DNA of 64,000 nt from an uncultured Holophaga sp. (GTDB taxonomy: Bacteria > Acidobacteriota > Holophagae > Holophagales > Holophagaceae). The DNA lies in assembly GCF_963677305.1 (NCBI RefSeq), contig NZ_OY781925.1, positions 681,501 to 745,500 of the forward strand. Reading direction: 5' to 3'. The first letter of the stretch is position 1. Each line of letters begins with the position of its first letter. The translations under genes and the position numbers were made by a program. The notes beneath the pieces are model-generated. The model was not told the DNA's origin, made no database searches, and worked only from the letters and a program-made list of their open reading frames with translations. Positions 54,519-62,423 of this stretch are shown in pieces.

Positions 54519-55631
54519 TCAGGTTGCCATATGCAGGACAGCAGCCTCCCAAGCCTCCAGCGGCATGGTCCGGGCGCTGTGAAGCAGGTGGGTCACCTGG
54601 GCATCGGCGTGCTTCGCGCTGCATACGACATGGTGGAGGAATAGTCGCGTCAGTGCATCGATCCGCGCCCATAGGTCATCCGGCAACGCCTTGGTGCTGG
54701 TGACCGTCGCATCTTCGTGAACCTCGTCCCGCAGTTCCAGGATGGCGTGGACCTTCGCGAGGATGCCGCCACGGGTCATAGGGGCGTGCTGCTGCATGAG
54801 CGGCACCAGGACCCTCAGATCCTCCTCTGACCGTGTATAGAAGCTGCTGTGCGCCTCCCCGCGCTTCCCAGGTTTCAGCAGGCAGGCACCCACCTCGGCG
54901 GCAGCCTTCCATATGAATCCATGCTTGCCGTTGAGGGTGGAGGGGGTGAGGCGGGCAGGACCAAGCCAGGCATCCCATTGTTCCTGGTCGCTGTTCCACC
55001 GCACGTTATCGCGCCCCAATCGCGTTTGGAACCAGTCGTGCGACTTCTCCTTGAAGGGCTCCAGGTCCACCCCGGGGCGCAGCACCAGGAGCACATGCCA
55101 ATGCGCGTGGAGCACGCCACGATGGCGGCGGAGGGTGCCCGATACATCCAGCGCGAACTCCCACCCCAGCACGGCGCGGGAAAACCACGCCTGTTGCGCC
55201 CATTCCGTCATGGCGGCTTCCAGCAGGTTCATGCGTTCGGCGGTGTCCTTGATGTGCTGGTGACTCATGGTGATCGCCCCGAATACGAAGCGGTTAGGAG
55301 CGATGCCCTCCTCAGCGGTCAGATACAGCACCGTGTCCGAGAGCAACCGGGAGGCTCTCGCCGCGATCTGGGGACCGCACTCGGCACACAGGGGGTCCTT
55401 GCACTTCCCGCCGACCAATCGCCTCCCCTGCGGTGTGAACTCGGCTCTCAGGTTTCCATGGGAACCACAGGCAGCAACTCGCCTCGCCAATGCCGGGTCA
55501 ATCGATTCCAGGATACCAACCCAGTGCGTGCGAGAGGGCAGGTAGGCGTCCGTCTTGGCGGGCAGGTGTACGTCCAACGAAGGGAATCGATCAGACCGCC
55601 AGGGCGTGCCGTTGGGGTTGCTGGCAGTCAT
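54519..55631 (-). CDS. Rolling-circle-type replication initiator (Rep_1-like)
   Basis: A 370-residue soluble protein resembling plasmid Rep proteins of the pC194/pUB110 type. 'KCKDPLCAECGPQIAARASRLL' (77-98) is the N-terminal Cys region, and 'HAHWHVLLVLRPG' (175-187) is the HUH metal-binding motif. The later block that normally reads E-x-x-K-Y (Glu and nucleophilic Tyr) is 'AAEVGACLLKPGKRG' here (Glu246, Cys250), so the expected tyrosine is a cysteine. It would nick one strand to start replication if active. It overlaps the upstream HTH gene by 4 bases. A bulged hairpin (54447-54471) lies after its stop. Confidence 0.75.
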   Translation of the reverse strand: MTASNPNGTPWRSDRFPSLDVHLPAKTDAYLPSRTHWVGILESIDPALARRVAACGSHGNLRAEFTPQGRRLVGGKCKDPLCAECGPQIAARASRLLSDTVLYLTAEEGIAPNRFVFGAITMSHQHIKDTAERMNLLEAAMTEWAQQAWFSRAVLGWEFALDVSGTLRRHRGVLHAHWHVLLVLRPGVDLEPFKEKSHDWFQTRLGRDNVRWNSDQEQWDAWLGPARLTPSTLNGKHGFIWKAAAEVGACLLKPGKRGEAHSSFYTRSEEDLRVLVPLMQQHAPMTRGGILAKVHAILELRDEVHEDATVTSTKALPDDLWARIDALTRLFLHHVVCSAKHADAQVTHLLHSARTMPLEAWEAAVLHMAT

Positions 55632-55846
55632 GCCTCACCCCTGATTTGAGAACCTGACAGGAACGCTTCCAGGTCGCTGTGGGTGACGCCGATGATGGAC
55701 CGACGCCTGCGGATTGCTCTGAGGTCCCCCCGACGGATCAAACGCCTGATGGAGGATGGTGTAAGCCCCAGGACCTCAGAGACGGTCTCCACGTTGTATA
55801 GACCGGACGGGGTGATCCCACGGGCGGTAAGAAGGTCGTTCAGCAT
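55628..55846 (-). CDS. Small excisionase-like helix-turn-helix protein
   Basis: A 72-residue protein with a MerR/excisionase-type helix-turn-helix: 'LYNVETVSEVLGLTPSSIRRLIRRGDLRAIRRRRSIIGVTHSDLEAFL'. Such proteins bind DNA near plasmid origins or att sites. ATG 55846 has GGAG six bases upstream; the longer open frame is spurious. Its stop overlaps the Rep ATG (ATGA), so both are translated together and it may regulate rep or act as recombination directionality factor (inference). Confidence 0.8.
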   Translation of the reverse strand: MLNDLLTARGITPSGLYNVETVSEVLGLTPSSIRRLIRRGDLRAIRRRRSIIGVTHSDLEAFLSGSQIRGEA

Positions 55847-55955
55847 TGAACACTCCAGGTAGGCGCACGGCGCTCTGATCCGTCTGGAGGAACAAAAGGT
55901 GTCAGCAGGTGGCAAACCGCTTGTTTCGGGTGAGGAGGTGAAAGGAGGTGCCACT

Positions 55956-56498
55956 ATGGACACCAAACACACATACTCACTCGCCCAGGTCGAAGGCATG
56001 ACCGGCATTCCCGCTGAGGAGGTTCACTCCCGGATCTGGCGGGGTGAGCTTCCAGGGGACGGCAACATGGCGATGCCTGGGAATCGTCGCGCCGGAACAG
56101 TCAACGAGGCAACCATGGAGCAACTTGTGGGAGAATGTCGTGCCCGCCGGGTTGCTGCGATACAGCCTCCACCCGTCACACGTTCCCACTTCCAGGCGAT
56201 CCCGTTGGATCAGGCGGCATTGGAACTGGGCGTGACGAAACAGGTCGTTGAGGGGTTGCTGTACAAAGGTGAGCTTGAGGGTCCGATGCTCAACCAGCGG
56301 TATACCGGTGTCACGCCAGGATCACTGCGCACGTACATCAGGCGTCAGGAGGAAGCATCGCTGATGGAAGCCGTCGAACAGGTGCTGGTCCCGGCGGAGG
56401 TGGATGATCCAGGGGTGTACGCTCAGCAGGGCGTGAGGGTTGATCTGCTCTCGCTGGAGGGACTGAAGGCGATCCTGACAGGACGGAACCGTACCTAA
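55956..56498 (+). CDS. Putative DNA-binding protein with two HTH-like segments
   Basis: A 180-residue protein, divergent from the rep operon. Two similar helix-turn-helix-like stretches are seen, 'YSLAQVEGMTGIPAEEVHSRIWRGELPG' near the start and 'IPLDQAALELGVTKQVVEGLLYKGELEG' near residue 85, each like an excisionase/MerR N-terminus. The C-terminal part ('SLMEAVEQVLVPAEVDDPGVY') is unrecognised. ATG 55956 has a textbook AAAGGAGGTG site, indicating strong translation. It may control rep or partition of the element (inference). Confidence 0.75.
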   Translation: MDTKHTYSLAQVEGMTGIPAEEVHSRIWRGELPGDGNMAMPGNRRAGTVNEATMEQLVGECRARRVAAIQPPPVTRSHFQAIPLDQAALELGVTKQVVEGLLYKGELEGPMLNQRYTGVTPGSLRTYIRRQEEASLMEAVEQVLVPAEVDDPGVYAQQGVRVDLLSLEGLKAILTGRNRT

Positions 56499-56512
56499 TC
56501 CCTGCTCCCGTC

Positions 56513-56540
56513 ACACCACGATTACCTTTGCGTGGTGTTT
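56513..56540 (+). terminator. Hairpin after the double-HTH gene
   Basis: ACACCACG (56513-56520) and CGTGGTGT (56531-56538) form an 8-bp stem with a 10-base loop, 15 bases after the stop codon. Only two to three T residues follow, so it is a weak terminator or an mRNA-end hairpin. Confidence 0.4.
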
Positions 56541-56948
56541 GTACCCCTCATGTCGCGTCTCTATGGATTCGATTTGAGGGGTTCACTTCTATGTGGCGAT
56601 TGGAAGTGTGATGGATGTTGAGAACAGGAGGACTCACTTTTACGGATGTACAAGGAGCGACATTGTTGGTGTATTTAATAGATAGGTACATCATATCGAT
56701 GAATTGGATTCAGATACTGTACATGACATGATGTGTTACATGATTTTGATACACGGTAGTCATGGCATATCATAGAAGAATATCACGACTTGATAATTGC
56801 TCTGTATGGCGACAGTCATCTCATGATCGGATCAAATTACTGCAATCACATGAGGGTCTGATGTTGCTTCTATATGGGTGACATTAGACGGGTACTAATC
56901 CTGATGTCAATCATGACAGATCTAATTCCAAGCAAGGTTGATGGCGAC

Positions 56949-56992
56949 TATTATGTCGTGACCTATCGAGTATTATGTCGTGACCTATCGAG
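56949..56992 (+). repeat. Perfect 22-base tandem repeat, two units
   Basis: Units 56949-56970 and 56971-56992 are identical (each begins TATTATGTCGTG and ends CTATCGAG). Only two units exist, so this is neither a CRISPR array nor a long minisatellite. Such tandem units occur in iteron regions. Confidence 0.85.
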
Positions 56993-57088
56993 GATCAACT
57001 TGTGATGTAATAAGCGTTGGATTACGCTGATAGCATGTTCTGATTACTCGGTGCATGATCCTTCGACGGTCGTTTGGGGCTCCCTACT

Positions 57089-57298
57089 AAAGCAACCCGG
57101 TTCATGTACTGGAGCTGAGGTGCTCAAGCTTGCTTCGAGGAGCAGCCCTGGAACGACTGGTCGGTCAGATGGGGTCCGTGAGTCCGAGGGCTTGGTTCCA
57201 TACCGTCCTGGGGTGCGCTATTAAAGAGCAACCCGGTTCATGTACTGGGACTGACCGTCTCTGGAGTCCCCTTATAAAGCAACCCGACTCTTGTACTG
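57089..57298 (+). repeat. Three spaced repeats (iteron-like)
   Basis: A ~24-base word with core AAAGCAACCCGGTTCATG followed by TACTGG occurs at 57089-57112, 57223-57248 (with two extra bases) and, with three changes, 57276-57298, all in the same direction. Each is preceded by a similar pyrimidine-rich CCCCTA/TCCCTACT-type stretch. They lie just beyond the 3' end of the following - strand gene. Replication-initiator binding sites or structured RNA are possible. Confidence 0.75.
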
Positions 57299-57310
57299 CC
57301 AACGGTGGGG

Positions 57311-58018
57311 CTAGGCAGCTCCCCGCTCCCTGATCGGGGCTGTGACCTCCACAGCCTCAGACTGGAGGGCTCCAGGGGTGTGGGCGGTGTCCATCAGTTC
57401 CTCAGGACTCGGAAGGTGGAAGCCCTCGTAGTATCGCTCGCTGTTCGAGGACTTGGTGTTGATCCCGGTTGCTGCTTTGACTGCCTTGCCGAACACGCGA
57501 GGATCGACCTCCAGATCGGGGTGCCATGCCTTGAAGGTGGCAAACAGTTCCTTGGTGCTGGCCTGACCGCCTGACCGGGTGAAGGCAATCAGATCGATCA
57601 CGTCATCCTCCAAGTCGGCAACCCGCCTCTTGGACTGGGCGTCTACATCGACGAACCCGAGGAAGGGGGTGAAGGGGGCTACCCGATCCCAGGTCAACCG
57701 GATGCCCTCCTCTGACCATTGGTAGTCCGATTTGGGGTTGTAGTGCTTCTGGATCAGACGGACGGTGCTCTCCTGGTCCTGACGGAAGTAGTGCCGGAGG
57801 TTGCAGACGACCTTTGCCAGTGCCATCACGGGTTTGTCAAATTGCCGATGTTCCGCGTGGTCGAATGCCTGGGTGAGGTAGTAGATTGCCTTATCTCGTC
57901 GGACGGAAGCGGGTCCGGTTGCCGTGACCCAAGGCAGGCGGTTGGCAGTGCCCGTCCGGATAGGGGGCACGTTCTTTCGGCGGGCGGCTTTGGATGAGGG
58001 GGTCGGTTCGGCGGTCAT
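57311..58018 (-). CDS. Hypothetical plasmid-type protein with primase-associated motif
   Basis: A 235-residue soluble protein. 'VRLIQKHYNPKSDYQWSEEGIRLTWDRV' (near residues 87-114) resembles the PriCT-like block of plasmid and phage primase-helicases ('YNPRCxPPWSExEL'), and 'GGQASTKELFATFKAWHPDLEVDPRVFGKAVKAATGI' near the C-terminus resembles the winged-helix end of P4-type primases. No catalytic primase or ATPase motif is present, so it could be an accessory or truncated replication protein. ATG 58018 follows AGGAGG. It stands alone on the - strand between the repeat region and the recombinase promoter region. Confidence 0.6.
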   Translation of the reverse strand: MTAEPTPSSKAARRKNVPPIRTGTANRLPWVTATGPASVRRDKAIYYLTQAFDHAEHRQFDKPVMALAKVVCNLRHYFRQDQESTVRLIQKHYNPKSDYQWSEEGIRLTWDRVAPFTPFLGFVDVDAQSKRRVADLEDDVIDLIAFTRSGGQASTKELFATFKAWHPDLEVDPRVFGKAVKAATGINTKSSNSERYYEGFHLPSPEELMDTAHTPGALQSEAVEVTAPIRERGAA

Positions 58019-58322
58019 GGGTCCTCCTGACGGGTGGATAAAGGGGGTGTCAGGAGCGATCTGCCCTCTGACCGGACCCTATACCACCTCGCTAGGACAA
58101 GAGCCCCTTAACCCGCCCGGGGCAGGTCCTCGTCGGGGCGGTGACCTCGGTTCAAAGGTTGACCACCCCTGTGCCATCGGTCAGGACGCTGGAGGGAGTC
58201 TCAAAAACCCCACCCGGGGGGGGTGAGGCGTGTGGAGGGGGAGGGCTGTCTTGGTGACGGTAAAACGATGGTCATGTGATGCGAAAAGCACTGATAAATA
58301 AGGCTGATCGCATTGTTTTCTA

Positions 58323-58351
58323 TTGCACAATCGGATGATTTGGACTACACT
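58323..58351 (+). promoter_or_regulatory. Candidate promoter of the recombinase operon
   Basis: TTGCAC (58323-58328) and TACACT (58346-58351) are separated by 17 bases, in an AT-rich stretch about 240 bases before the serine recombinase gene. Each box matches the sigma-70 consensus at four or five positions. The rest of 58019-58592 holds a short CACCC/GGGTG hairpin near 58212 and no gene I can support. Confidence 0.45.
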
Positions 58352-58592
58352 TTGGGGTGAGAAAGCCTGTGTTGACAATTGTTTTCGGATTACGTGTTGT
58401 GTTGATCATCTAGCGAATAGAATCCGACCGTAGATCGTCACGGTATTTCCATGGCGACTGGCAGGGCTCTGGAAGAACAGAAGGCGGGTTTGGGGGGGCT
58501 CAGGGCTTCGGCGTTAGCTCTGCCTCAGGGGCAGGCACCCCAGCGGGTTTCTGTCTACGTGGGGACCCGCACCGACACTTTTAGGAGGATGG

Positions 58593-59294
58593 ATGAACGC
58601 AAAAAAGGCGAAGACCCCCGGGCGTGTCATCGGCTACTGCCGGGTGAGCACCTCGGATCAGGCGGACTTCGGGGTCAGTCTGGATGCCCAGACGGAGAAG
58701 ATCCGGGGATGGTGCGAGGTCCACGGCTACGAGGCGGGGGAGATCCTGGTGGATCGGGGGCTGAGTGGGGGGCGTTCCGACAACCGCCCCGCCTTGCAGG
58801 AAGCCTTGCGCCTGATTGGGCGGGGGGACTCCCTGGTGGTCTACAGCCTCAGCCGCCTTGCCCGGAGCACGCGGGATACCCTGGCGATTGCGGAGAGCCT
58901 GGAGCGCCGTGGGGCGGATCTGGTGTCCCTCTCGGAGCGGATCGATACCACGTCCTCCACGGGGAAGATGGTGTTCCGGCTCCTGGCGGTCCTCAGTGAG
59001 TTCGAGCGGGACGTGGTGTCCGAGCGCACGTCCATGGCGATGCGACACCTCCGGTCCTGCGGCAGATACACGGGCGGCTTTGAACCCTACGGGTATCGCA
59101 GCGTGGAGGGGGCGCTCCAGGTGGTGCCCGAGGAGATGGAGACCATCCGCCTGATTCATCACCTGCGGGGGGAGGGGGAGTCCCTGCGGTCGATCAGCAA
59201 GCGGCTGTCCGGGCACGGCATCCAGTCCCGCGCAGGGAAACCCCTTCATCCGGCACTGATCGCCCGGATTCTAAAAGGAGACGGTCATGAGTGA
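58593..59294 (+). CDS. Serine recombinase (resolvase/invertase family)
   Basis: A 233-residue small serine recombinase. The catalytic Ser19 is in 'IGYCRVSTSDQ', followed by 'SLDAQTEKIRGWCEVHGYE', the arginine loop 'YSLSRLARSTRD' and 'TSSTGKMVFRLLAVLSEFERDVVSERT'. The C-terminal ~45 residues ('SLRSISKRLSGHGIQSRAGKPLHPALIARIL') form the Recombinase/HTH DNA-binding part, shorter than in large serine integrases. AGGAGG precedes ATG 58593. It overlaps the next gene by 8 bases and heads a three-gene operon with a P-loop ATPase and a tyrosine recombinase. Confidence 0.93.
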   Translation: MNAKKAKTPGRVIGYCRVSTSDQADFGVSLDAQTEKIRGWCEVHGYEAGEILVDRGLSGGRSDNRPALQEALRLIGRGDSLVVYSLSRLARSTRDTLAIAESLERRGADLVSLSERIDTTSSTGKMVFRLLAVLSEFERDVVSERTSMAMRHLRSCGRYTGGFEPYGYRSVEGALQVVPEEMETIRLIHHLRGEGESLRSISKRLSGHGIQSRAGKPLHPALIARILKGDGHE

Positions 59295-61065
59295 TTCCAA
59301 GCTGCCTGACACCGCTCAGGACGATTCCCAGGAGGTTCAGGGGCAGGACTTGCTGCTGACCATGGGGAACCGCCGTTACCGCGTCCGGGGGTGGCACAAG
59401 CCCCTGAACCCCGAAGCCCTCAAGGTCAACCTGATGGTGACCCAGGCGGAGCGTTTCCATGTGGATTCCCTGGATCTCTATCAGGCGAGGGCACGAACCG
59501 CCTTCGTCCGTCAGGCGAGCCTCGAACTGGGGGCAGGGGAGGACACCCTGAAACTCGAACTGGGGAAGGTGCTCAGGAAGGTGGAGGGCATCCAGGCGGA
59601 CCTGCTGGAGGAAACCCTGCGCAAGCGGGACCCACGTCCCGAACTGACGGCAGGCGAGGAAGCGGAGGCGCTGGAGCTGCTGACCGCCCCGGACCTGATC
59701 CAGAAGGTGCTGTGCGACTTCCAGGCGCTTGGCGTGGTGGGGGAGGAGCCCAACATCCTGACCGGCTACCTCGCGGCGGTATCCCGGCTCCTGGATCGCC
59801 CCCTGGCGCTGCTCATCCAAAGTGCCAGTGCCGCCGGGAAAACGAGCTTGATGGACGCGGTGCTGGATCTTATGCCGGAGGAATCCCTGGTGCGCTATTC
59901 CGCCATGACCGGGCAATCCGTCTTCTACATGGGGGACCGGAGCCTGTCCCATAAGATCCTCTCCATCTCCGAGGAGGAGGGCGCACGGCAAGCCAGCTAT
60001 GCCCTCAAGCTCCTCCAGTCTGAGGGACGGGTGACCATGGCATCCACCGGCAAGGACCCCAACACGGGGATGCTGGTGACCCATGACTACACGGTGGAGG
60101 GTCCGGTGATGCTGTTCCTCACCACGACCGCCGTGGATCTGGATGAGGAGCTGCTGAACCGCTGCCTGGTTCTGACGGTGGATGAAAGCCGTGAGCAGAC
60201 CCGAGCGATCCACAGCCGCCAGCGGAGCCTGGAGACGTTGGAGGGGTTCGTGGCGCGCCGGGAGCGGGAACGCCTCACCCGACTCCACCGGAACGCCCAG
60301 CGGCTCCTGCAACCCCTGGCGGTGGTCAACCCCTATGCGGATCAACTGAGCTTCCGGGACGATCAGACGAGATCCCGGCGCGATCATGTGAAATACCTGA
60401 CCCTGATTCGCTCCATTGCCTTGCTTCACCAGTTTCAGCGCGAGGTGAAGACCCTTACCCATCAGGGGCAGGAGCTGCCATACATCGAGGTGATGCCCTC
60501 AGACATCCTTCTGGCGAATGAGCTTGCCCAGGAAGTCCTGGGGCGCACCGTGGATGAGCTGCTGCCCCAGACCCGGAAGCTGGTGCGGCTGCTCCATGGG
60601 TGGGTAACCCAGGCGTGCGAGGCGTCAGGCATCCCCCTGAGTGACTGCCGCTTCACCCGTCGGCAGCTCCGGGAGGCGCTAGGATGGGGGGATACTCAGC
60701 TCAAGGTGCATCTCTCGCGCTTGGTGGACCTGGAGCTGCTTCTGGCGCACCGGGGCAGGCAGGGGAAGGCGTACGCCTACGAACTGGTGTATCAAGGGGA
60801 GGACGAAGCCGGACGGGCGAGGCTCCTGGGTCTCATCGACTGCGCGCAACTCACCATGGGGGAGGTTACTCCACGGGGCAGGAAGGCGAACCTCACGCCC
60901 CTTGGTCAGGGGGTGGTCGGGCATCGGTCGGGGGACGGTCAGGGCGCGATTATTGGGGGGGATGCTGATCCCATCGAGCTTTCCAGCGAACCGGGGCAAT
61001 CTGGGGCGGAACCCGCGTCACCCCCTATCACCCGGCGCAGGCGAACCGCTCAGGGGGTGCGCTGA
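59287..61065 (+). CDS. P-loop ATPase of primase-helicase type in a mobile element
   Basis: A 592-residue soluble protein. The P-loop 'LLIQSASAAGKTSLMDAV' (Walker A 179-186) is followed by a Walker B/sensor region 'HKILSISEEEGARQASYALKLLQSEGRVTMASTGKDPNTG' and 'GPVMLFLTTTAVDLDEELLNRCLVLTVDE', a pattern like the ATPase half of CHC2-type mobile-element primases; the zinc finger and TOPRIM parts are absent. A winged-helix-like segment ('FTRRQLREALGWGDTQLKVHLSRLVDLELLLAHRG') lies near 460-495, and the tail is disordered and basic. It may load or unwind DNA during recombination or replication (inference). It is coupled to both neighbours (8-base and 1-base overlaps). Confidence 0.75.
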   Translation: MSDSKLPDTAQDDSQEVQGQDLLLTMGNRRYRVRGWHKPLNPEALKVNLMVTQAERFHVDSLDLYQARARTAFVRQASLELGAGEDTLKLELGKVLRKVEGIQADLLEETLRKRDPRPELTAGEEAEALELLTAPDLIQKVLCDFQALGVVGEEPNILTGYLAAVSRLLDRPLALLIQSASAAGKTSLMDAVLDLMPEESLVRYSAMTGQSVFYMGDRSLSHKILSISEEEGARQASYALKLLQSEGRVTMASTGKDPNTGMLVTHDYTVEGPVMLFLTTTAVDLDEELLNRCLVLTVDESREQTRAIHSRQRSLETLEGFVARRERERLTRLHRNAQRLLQPLAVVNPYADQLSFRDDQTRSRRDHVKYLTLIRSIALLHQFQREVKTLTHQGQELPYIEVMPSDILLANELAQEVLGRTVDELLPQTRKLVRLLHGWVTQACEASGIPLSDCRFTRRQLREALGWGDTQLKVHLSRLVDLELLLAHRGRQGKAYAYELVYQGEDEAGRARLLGLIDCAQLTMGEVTPRGRKANLTPLGQGVVGHRSGDGQGAIIGGDADPIELSSEPGQSGAEPASPPITRRRRTAQGVR

Positions 61066-62120
61066 TGCTGCGGAAGCGACCCAAGCCGCCCATCGGCGAT
61101 ATCCACGACCCTGAGGGGCTCTACAACCTCATGCGGCGCTTCCTGGCGTGCATGGAGGAGAAACACTGTTCCCAGGAGACCGTCAGCACCCGGGAGCGGC
61201 ATCTGCGCTGGTTCCTTATCTGGTGTGACGAGCGGGGATTGACCAAGCCGTCAGAGATCGACAGTTCCATCCTCGAACGCTACCAGCGACACCTGTTCTA
61301 CTACCGCAAAGCCAATGGCGAACCTCTGGCGATTGCCAGTCAACACCTGCGCCTCATTCCTTTGGGACTCTGGTTCAAGTGGATGGCGAAAAAGGGCACC
61401 ATTCCCAGCAATCCCGCCGCTGAACTGGAACTGCCCAAGCTGGGGCTGAGGCTCCCTAAGGCGGTTCTGACGGCGAAGGAAGCGGAAGCGGTCCTCGCCA
61501 TGCCCGACATTCGCACGAGGATCGGGCTTCGGGACCGGGCAATCCTGGAGACGTTCTACAGCACGGGCATGAGGAGGGCGGAGCTGATCCGTCTGCACAT
61601 GCACCAAGTGGACTTTGAGCGGGGGGTGGTCCTGATCCGGGAGGGCAAGGGCGGCAAGGATCGTATCGTGCCCATCGGAGAGCGTGCGCTGGCGTGGATT
61701 GGTGCCTACCTGGAGCGGTCGCGTCCGGCGCTGGAGAGGGGGCAGGATGACGGGGTGCTGTTCCTGACCAATCGAGGGCGTGGGTTCAGCCTCGTGAGGT
61801 TGACCAGTCTGGTGGAGGCGTACGTCCGAACGGCAGGGATCGGAAAGCGGGGAAGCTGCCACCTGTTCCGGCACACGGCGGCAACGCTCATGCTGGAGAA
61901 TGGGGCGGACATCCGGGCGCTCCAGGAGATCCTGGGGCACGCCGAGCTGACCACGACTCAGATCTATACCCGGGTGAGCATTGGTCATCTCAAGGCGATC
62001 CACACCGCCACGCATCCGGGGAGGCTGGCGAAGGTGGGGCAGCATGGAGAGCCCGATGAGCCAGGAGGAGGAGGGGGCTGCCCCGACACCCGTGACCATG
62101 GGAGCACTCGGAACATTTAG
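61065..62120 (+). CDS. Tyrosine recombinase (XerD/integrase family)
   Basis: A 351-residue integrase. The N-terminal SAM-like core-binding part spans about 18-125. Catalytic residues are visible: Arg170 ('STGMRRAEL'), Lys198 or 195 ('GKGGKDR'), His266 and Arg269 ('CHLFRHTAAT'), His292 ('LGHAELTTTQ') and nucleophile Tyr301 ('IYTRV'). The C-terminal ~40 residues are a Gly-rich tail beyond the usual end. ATG 61065 overlaps the ATPase stop by one base. Having a serine and a tyrosine recombinase in one coupled operon is uncommon. Confidence 0.93.
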   Translation: MLRKRPKPPIGDIHDPEGLYNLMRRFLACMEEKHCSQETVSTRERHLRWFLIWCDERGLTKPSEIDSSILERYQRHLFYYRKANGEPLAIASQHLRLIPLGLWFKWMAKKGTIPSNPAAELELPKLGLRLPKAVLTAKEAEAVLAMPDIRTRIGLRDRAILETFYSTGMRRAELIRLHMHQVDFERGVVLIREGKGGKDRIVPIGERALAWIGAYLERSRPALERGQDDGVLFLTNRGRGFSLVRLTSLVEAYVRTAGIGKRGSCHLFRHTAATLMLENGADIRALQEILGHAELTTTQIYTRVSIGHLKAIHTATHPGRLAKVGQHGEPDEPGGGGGCPDTRDHGSTRNI

Positions 62121-62368
62121 GATGACATAAACACATGGAGCATAGACGTTCGATAACAACACCTTTTATTGTAATATTTACAAAATATTCATTGCGTTGA
62201 ATTGTGCAACTGGATTGACTGTATTGAGTTCGATACTCCATTTCAGAATGCCGACTGAAGAAGATATCTATTTCGTCTGTGAAAGAGTAATAATCTAACT
62301 CATTGAAATACTGCACTTGCGGATCGATTCTTATGTGGAGGCTTAGTGCGGGACTCGCGAACCTGCAT
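62121..62368. other. AT-rich gap after the tyrosine recombinase
   Basis: About 250 bases without a supportable gene, AT-rich with short inverted words such as AATATTTAC/AAATATT near 62170-62190. The end of the mobile element or a promoter for the next gene could lie here; I see no clear att repeat. Confidence 0.3.
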
Positions 62369-62423
62369 GGCTCAGACCTCCAAGCTCTGAGCCGTGAGCC
62401 TCTTCGTGTCCATGGAGGTCTGA
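62369..62423 (+). promoter_or_regulatory. Candidate translational attenuator before the winged-helix gene
   Basis: A perfect 8-bp hairpin, GGCTCAGA (62369-62376) with TCTGAGCC (62386-62393), overlaps the word TCAGACCTCCA (62372-62382), which is fully complementary (11 bases) to TGGAGGTCTGA (62413-62423), the Shine-Dalgarno region of the gene starting at 62424. The two pairings exclude each other: the hairpin frees the ribosome site, the long-range helix hides it. This looks like a two-state switch; function is inference. Confidence 0.55.

Larger units (their letters stand above)
56541..57310. other. AT-rich non-coding region, candidate replication origin
   Basis: About 770 bases without a credible gene, much lower in GC than the flanks. 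The first half has many short ACATGAT/CATGAT-type palindromic words (around 56670-56770). The second half contains a perfect 22-base tandem repeat and three longer spaced repeats, listed separately. No clear DnaA box was found by eye. Position between an initiator-like gene set and a primase-motif protein suggests an origin or regulatory region; this is inference. Confidence 0.4.

Noticed and set aside
56949..56992. CRISPR array
   Set aside because: Only two 22-base units without spacers; no cas gene in the window.
57130..57333. 67-codon open frame in the repeat region
   Set aside because: It runs through two of the three spaced repeats, has no ribosome site and no motif; non-coding repeats explain it better.
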